The notes under the pieces were generated by a model. It made no database searches. It saw nothing but the letters and a program-made list of their open reading frames with translations, and had not been told where the DNA came from. Positions 60,101 to 64,000 of a stretch of DNA of 64,000 nt are shown here, one piece after another. This DNA is from Clonostachys chloroleuca (lineage: Eukaryota; Ascomycota; Sordariomycetes; Hypocreales; Bionectriaceae), in contig JBANAY010000003.1 of assembly GCA_037952775.1 (NCBI GenBank), positions 7,254,001 to 7,318,000 of the forward strand, read 5' to 3'. A program made the translations under genes and the position numbers. How positions within the stretch are numbered: the stretch's first letter is position 1; each line of letters opens with the position of its first letter.

Positions 60101-63100
60101 TTAAGCACCCAGATTCTGCGACTCGCATAGTCCTCTGTAGATGCCACCCACAGCAATGAGCTGCTCGTGCGTCCCCCTCTCTACAATCCGACCATCCTGG
60201 AACACACAGATCACATCCGCATGCCTGATGGTCGACAGGCGGTGCGCAACGGCCACGGTGATGCGATCGCCCGATGCAGCTGCCTCGTTGATGGCGTCCT
60301 GTACGACACGCTCCGACTGTGTGTCCAACGCGCTCGTGGCCTCGTCGAGCAGTAACACGCGCGGTTTGCGGATGAGTGCCCGCGCAATCGCGATACGCTG
60401 GCGCTGACCGCCCGAAAGCTGCAGGCCGTTGGAGCCACATGGGGTCTCGAGACCGTCGGGTAGCGAGCAGATGAAATCCCAGGCGTTGGCGGCTCGGCAG
60501 GCCTCGATGATCTGCTCGTCTGACACGGGGGAGTCGTCTTCGTCTGAAGGCAGGCCCATGGCGATGTTCCTTCGGATCGTGTCCGGGTAAAGAATTGGCT
60601 CTTGCTGTACCAGGGCGACTTCGTTGCGGTAGAGCCAAGGGTTCATCTCGTCGATGTTTCTGTCGTCGATCCTGATGTGACCCTTGACTGGGTCGTAGAA
60701 GCGCTCTAGAATCGAGATCATCGTGCTCTTACCACAACCAGAGGCGCCAACAAAGGCGACAAACTGTCCTTTTTTGATATCGAGGTTGATACCGCGTAGT
60801 ACGTGTGCTTCGGGACGGAGGGGGTAGGAAAAGTGAACATCCTTGAGCTCGAGCGGAGAGCACTCCTTCGGGCCAACAGCTCGGTTGTCCTCTGTCTCCC
60901 GGATTGATGGCTGGAGCTCGGACAGCCAGAACATGTAGTTGGCAGCATTCACGGCCTTGGTTATGCCTAAGAGATGAGGTGTTAGTAAGTAAATCATCTG
61001 CCGCTTCTCATCTAGAAACACATTTACTTACTGCTTGCAAACCCATACATGACCGAGGCTTGTTGCCCTGCAAAGAAAACTCCAAGGTAGGCTGAAAAGA
61101 AGCTGACGATATCCATCTCGCCAAAGGACACAAGCCGACATCCATACCTTCTGTGTGTTAGCAAGCGCCTCACATACGGTATCGAGATTAACACTCACCA
61201 AAATCCCAAAGCCATGAAAGAATACTCTACGCTCTGAGTAAAGGCAAATGGGATCATGGTTAGTAGCACAGGCTTGGTGGCATATCCATTTCCGGCATCT
61301 AACTCAGCCGTATACCTGTCCAGCACGGTTGGCTCCAGAGACAAGGAGGAGACAGTTCGGATCGCACCAATGGCCTCAGAGGCAATGGAAGCGCTGGTGG
61401 AGAATCGATGGGAGATCTTGACATCCATTGCAGACTCGAGCTTCATGCGGAGGTGGCCAGCCAAGATCATGGGCGGAAGGCCGGCAAAGACGATGACGAC
61501 GCCGAGCTTCCAACCTTGAATCAGAGCAAAGATGGAGCAGGCCACGACGCCAAGGGCGGAGATGGAGATGAGGGCAATGTTGAAACCCATCAGCTCAAAA
61601 ATGGAGTAAGGGTAAGATGTCACGCGCTCAGCAAGGGCACCGGTGGTGTTCTCCGGGCGGTCAAAGAATTGCAGATCTTGCCGGACGATATCGTCGACCA
61701 TGTGTTTACCACACTTGCTACCGAATGTCTGATTCACTTTCGTCAGTTTTATACATCTCAAGTCCGCGGTGAGCTTGCGTCAAAGCCTACCGTGCTAATC
61801 GAATTGGCAGTATATCCGATGATGAAATATACAATCAAGCAACCAATAGCAATAACTAGATTCATGAGGGCGAAGAAGTTTCCCTTTTCCTCCATCTCGG
61901 ATCCTGTATACTGGAAGACATTGACCAGCCGCGACATCAACATGGCTTGGCCAGGGAAAGTACCAGCTGGTATGTTGTTAGCTTCTATTTGGTTCGCATG
62001 AAGGAATTAAATGTCCCACTTACCAGCCACAACGATGGCGAGGAGTAGCCTGAGGTAGCGCCATTTCATCTCCGGAGTCATAGAGATCAGGCGATGGAGG
62101 GTAGCAAAGAATCCTACTCTCTTCCATTTCTCGAAGTCTTCGCTAACCAAGCGCGCATCCATCTGCTTCCTCGTCGTTGTCGAGTATTTGGTCAGTGAGT
62201 GGTCCAAGATATTCTTGTCACCAGGTTCGCCGTCGGTGTCATCTGCTGAGTCGGAAGAGCTGGTCTCATCAGGCTCGTCATTGGACTTGACTGACAAGTC
62301 CTGGGCCTGGACGAGGCGAGCATAGGCGCCGTCTTGACTCATCAGTGTTTCGTGCGTACCCTGCTCGAGCACCTTTCCCTGCCGCATGACGACGATGTTG
62401 TCCGCCGTCCGGATAGTCGCCAGCTTATGCGCTATGGTGATGGTCGTGCGGCCTTGGGACACATTTGAGAGTGCCTTCTGAACAACCTCTTCAGCATGGG
62501 GATCTAGTGCACTAGTTGCCTCGTCGAGTAGAAGAATGCGAGGCTCCGAAATAATGCTCCTCGCAATAGCCACTCGTTGCTTCTGGCCGCCTGATAGTAG
62601 ACCGCCTCTTTCGCCAATGACAGTATCGTAACCTTCAGGAAGCGCACTGATGAAGTCGTGAGCAAAGGCAACCTTGGCTGCGTTCTGCACTCGGGCCATC
62701 TTCTCCTCGCGAGAGTCTGTCTCCCAGGGGGTACCAACCAGCCCATTTATGATATTATCATACACAGATCCGGAGAATAGGACTGGCTCCTGCTGGACTA
62801 ATCGAACGTGCTGCCTCAGCCATTGGAGGTTGAGCTTGTCGATGGGCTTGCCGTCGAGCTTAATCGTGCCCGTGCTGGGGCTGTACCATCTCTCCAAGAG
62901 ACCAACAATAGTGCTCTTACCGGAACCGCTGGCGCCCACCAGAGCCGTCACTTTCCCTGCCGGAATGTTGAGCGAGAAGTCCTCGAGGACTGGGATGGTC
63001 GGGCGCATGGGATAGCTGAAGGTGACATTCTCGATCTCGACATGCCCTGGCACCCATTGTGGCTTCTCGCCCATCTCGTTGAAAGGGTCGATGGACGAAG

Positions 63101-64000
63101 TTCGGTCCATGAGCTGGAATAGCTCCGTGGCGGCCACCGTAGCCTTTGTGAAGTCAACCATGTAGGGTGCGATTGAGGTCAAACTGGAAGAGGCGGTGAT
63201 GACGGACATCAAGACACTGGAATACTGTTAGGTCCCACGGGGTTGACTTTGAAAGGCAATAGGGGCAATTTGACTTACGTGAACACATCACCAGGATGCT
63301 CAACTTCTCCTCGTGCAATCATACGGATGGCTTGCCAGAAGCACAATCCCATCCCTGCATAGATGACAAAGTACTCTGCAGAGAAGAAAGTTCCAATGAT
63401 GGGATTCTTCTTGTGCCCCAGCCTGGCTGACTCTGTGAGATGCTTATTTAGAGCCCCGACTAATCGTCTCCGCAGCCCAAAGGCTTGGATAGTGCGCGCG
63501 CTCGATAGGATACTTTCCGCCAGTGATGCAGCCTGGGCATTGACGGCGAGCACCTTCGTGTCGATGGCCGCGTTCCTGGCGGAGGCAGTGCCCGTGATGA
63601 TAAGAATAGCAGGGGTGATGCAGCTCGTGATGAGAGTCAGCTTCCACTGGGTGGCAAAGGCCAGGGCAAAGGCGGATATGAACGCCGACAAGCCCTGAAC
63701 CAGCAACCCAAGCTTCTCTGAGATCCCGCCCTGAATCAATTTGCCATTCGCGGCAGCCTGCATCGAGATGGAGCCTCCAACCCCAGAGTCGAAATATCCA
63801 ATCTCCTGCCTCAGTCCCGATTTTAGGTATTCGCGGCGGATGTTGCGTGTGATTCCGTAAGCGGCGAGTGTGAAGAGCGAGCTGTACAAGTATGTGACGA
63901 AGAATCGTCCCAGGCCGAGGTAGAAGAAGTAAAGTCTGGTTGATAACTCAGTCAATGTCCAAACTTCAGAAGTTAATAAAAATACTGTAGGTAAACCTAC
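60101..64000 (-). CDS. ABCB (MDR/P-glycoprotein-type) transporter, 5' part outside window
   Basis: A full-size ABC exporter of the plasma membrane, read from the right edge. Visible exons: about 63279-63963, 62024-63216, 61791-61966, 61201-61728, 61032-61149 and 60101-60966, all in phase. It contains the end of the first membrane domain, NBD1 (Walker A GASGSGKST, signature LSGGQKQR, Walker B ILLLDEATSALD, switch His in IAHKLAT), an acidic linker (DETSSSDSADD), the second membrane domain with RQDLQFFDRPENTTGAL, and NBD2 (GASGCGKST, LSGGQRQR, VLLLDEATSALD, VAHRLST). Both ATP sites look catalytically complete. No lesion in about 3.9 kb. Likely exports hydrophobic compounds or drugs. The first exons and promoter lie beyond 64000. 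Confidence 0.93.

Noticed and set aside
61729..61790. Extra coding segment (LTADLRCIKLTKVNQ) in the ABC transporter
   Set aside because: The stretch has a donor, a CTGAC branch-like site and an AG acceptor. Removing it as a 62-bp intron restores family alignment, so it is intronic.

Overview
The window looks like nuclear DNA of a filamentous ascomycete, most likely an Aspergillus/Penicillium-type (Eurotiomycete) fungus. The genes carry many short GT-AG introns of 50-120 bp. The families are fungal: a Yap-type bZIP, a Zn2Cys6 regulator with a fungal-specific domain, a fungal rhodopsin-like membrane protein, a HET-domain protein and a full-size ABCB pump. I rebuilt gene models by hand from splice sites and reading-frame phase. 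No tRNA, rRNA or intact transposon was recognised.

Layout. 1-12.26 kb has no supportable gene and forms a very long upstream region for a bZIP regulator (12.26-14.04 kb). 15-25.5 kb holds ordinary metabolic genes: an alpha/beta-hydrolase of thioesterase type, a type II haloacid-dehalogenase-like HAD hydrolase, a mitochondrially targeted 2OG-Fe(II) dioxygenase with four copies of a 14-bp palindrome upstream, and a class II aldolase/adducin protein. A seven-helix membrane protein follows (26.6-28.4 kb).

31-52 kb is an accessory island with AT-rich spacers. It holds an acyl-CoA ligase, a peptide transporter, a decayed NmrA-like reductase, a C2H2 regulator, an AidB-like acyl-CoA dehydrogenase, a broken MFS carboxylate-type transporter, a second acyl-CoA ligase with a peroxisomal -ARL end, and a divergently transcribed Zn2Cys6 regulator. 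Read together (inference), this resembles a route for uptake, CoA-activation and peroxisomal oxidation of a carboxylic acid. The hexamer GAGCCG is concentrated in several of the promoters, and a 13-bp palindrome built from it occurs upstream of the MFS gene and in the ligase/regulator promoter. This is the most interesting previously unexplained signal in the window.

53-64 kb contains a divergent 2-isopropylmalate synthase with a Leu3-like site, a small secreted Kex2-type precursor, a decayed HET gene and the 3' part of an ABC multidrug transporter that runs off the right edge.

A recurring oddity is single-base deletions, mostly in G/C runs, that break the frame of otherwise well-preserved genes (both ligases and the 2-isopropylmalate synthase) as well as genes that carry other lesions (NmrA-like, MFS, HET). 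Either the assembly under-calls homopolymers or the island is decaying. Raw reads would decide.
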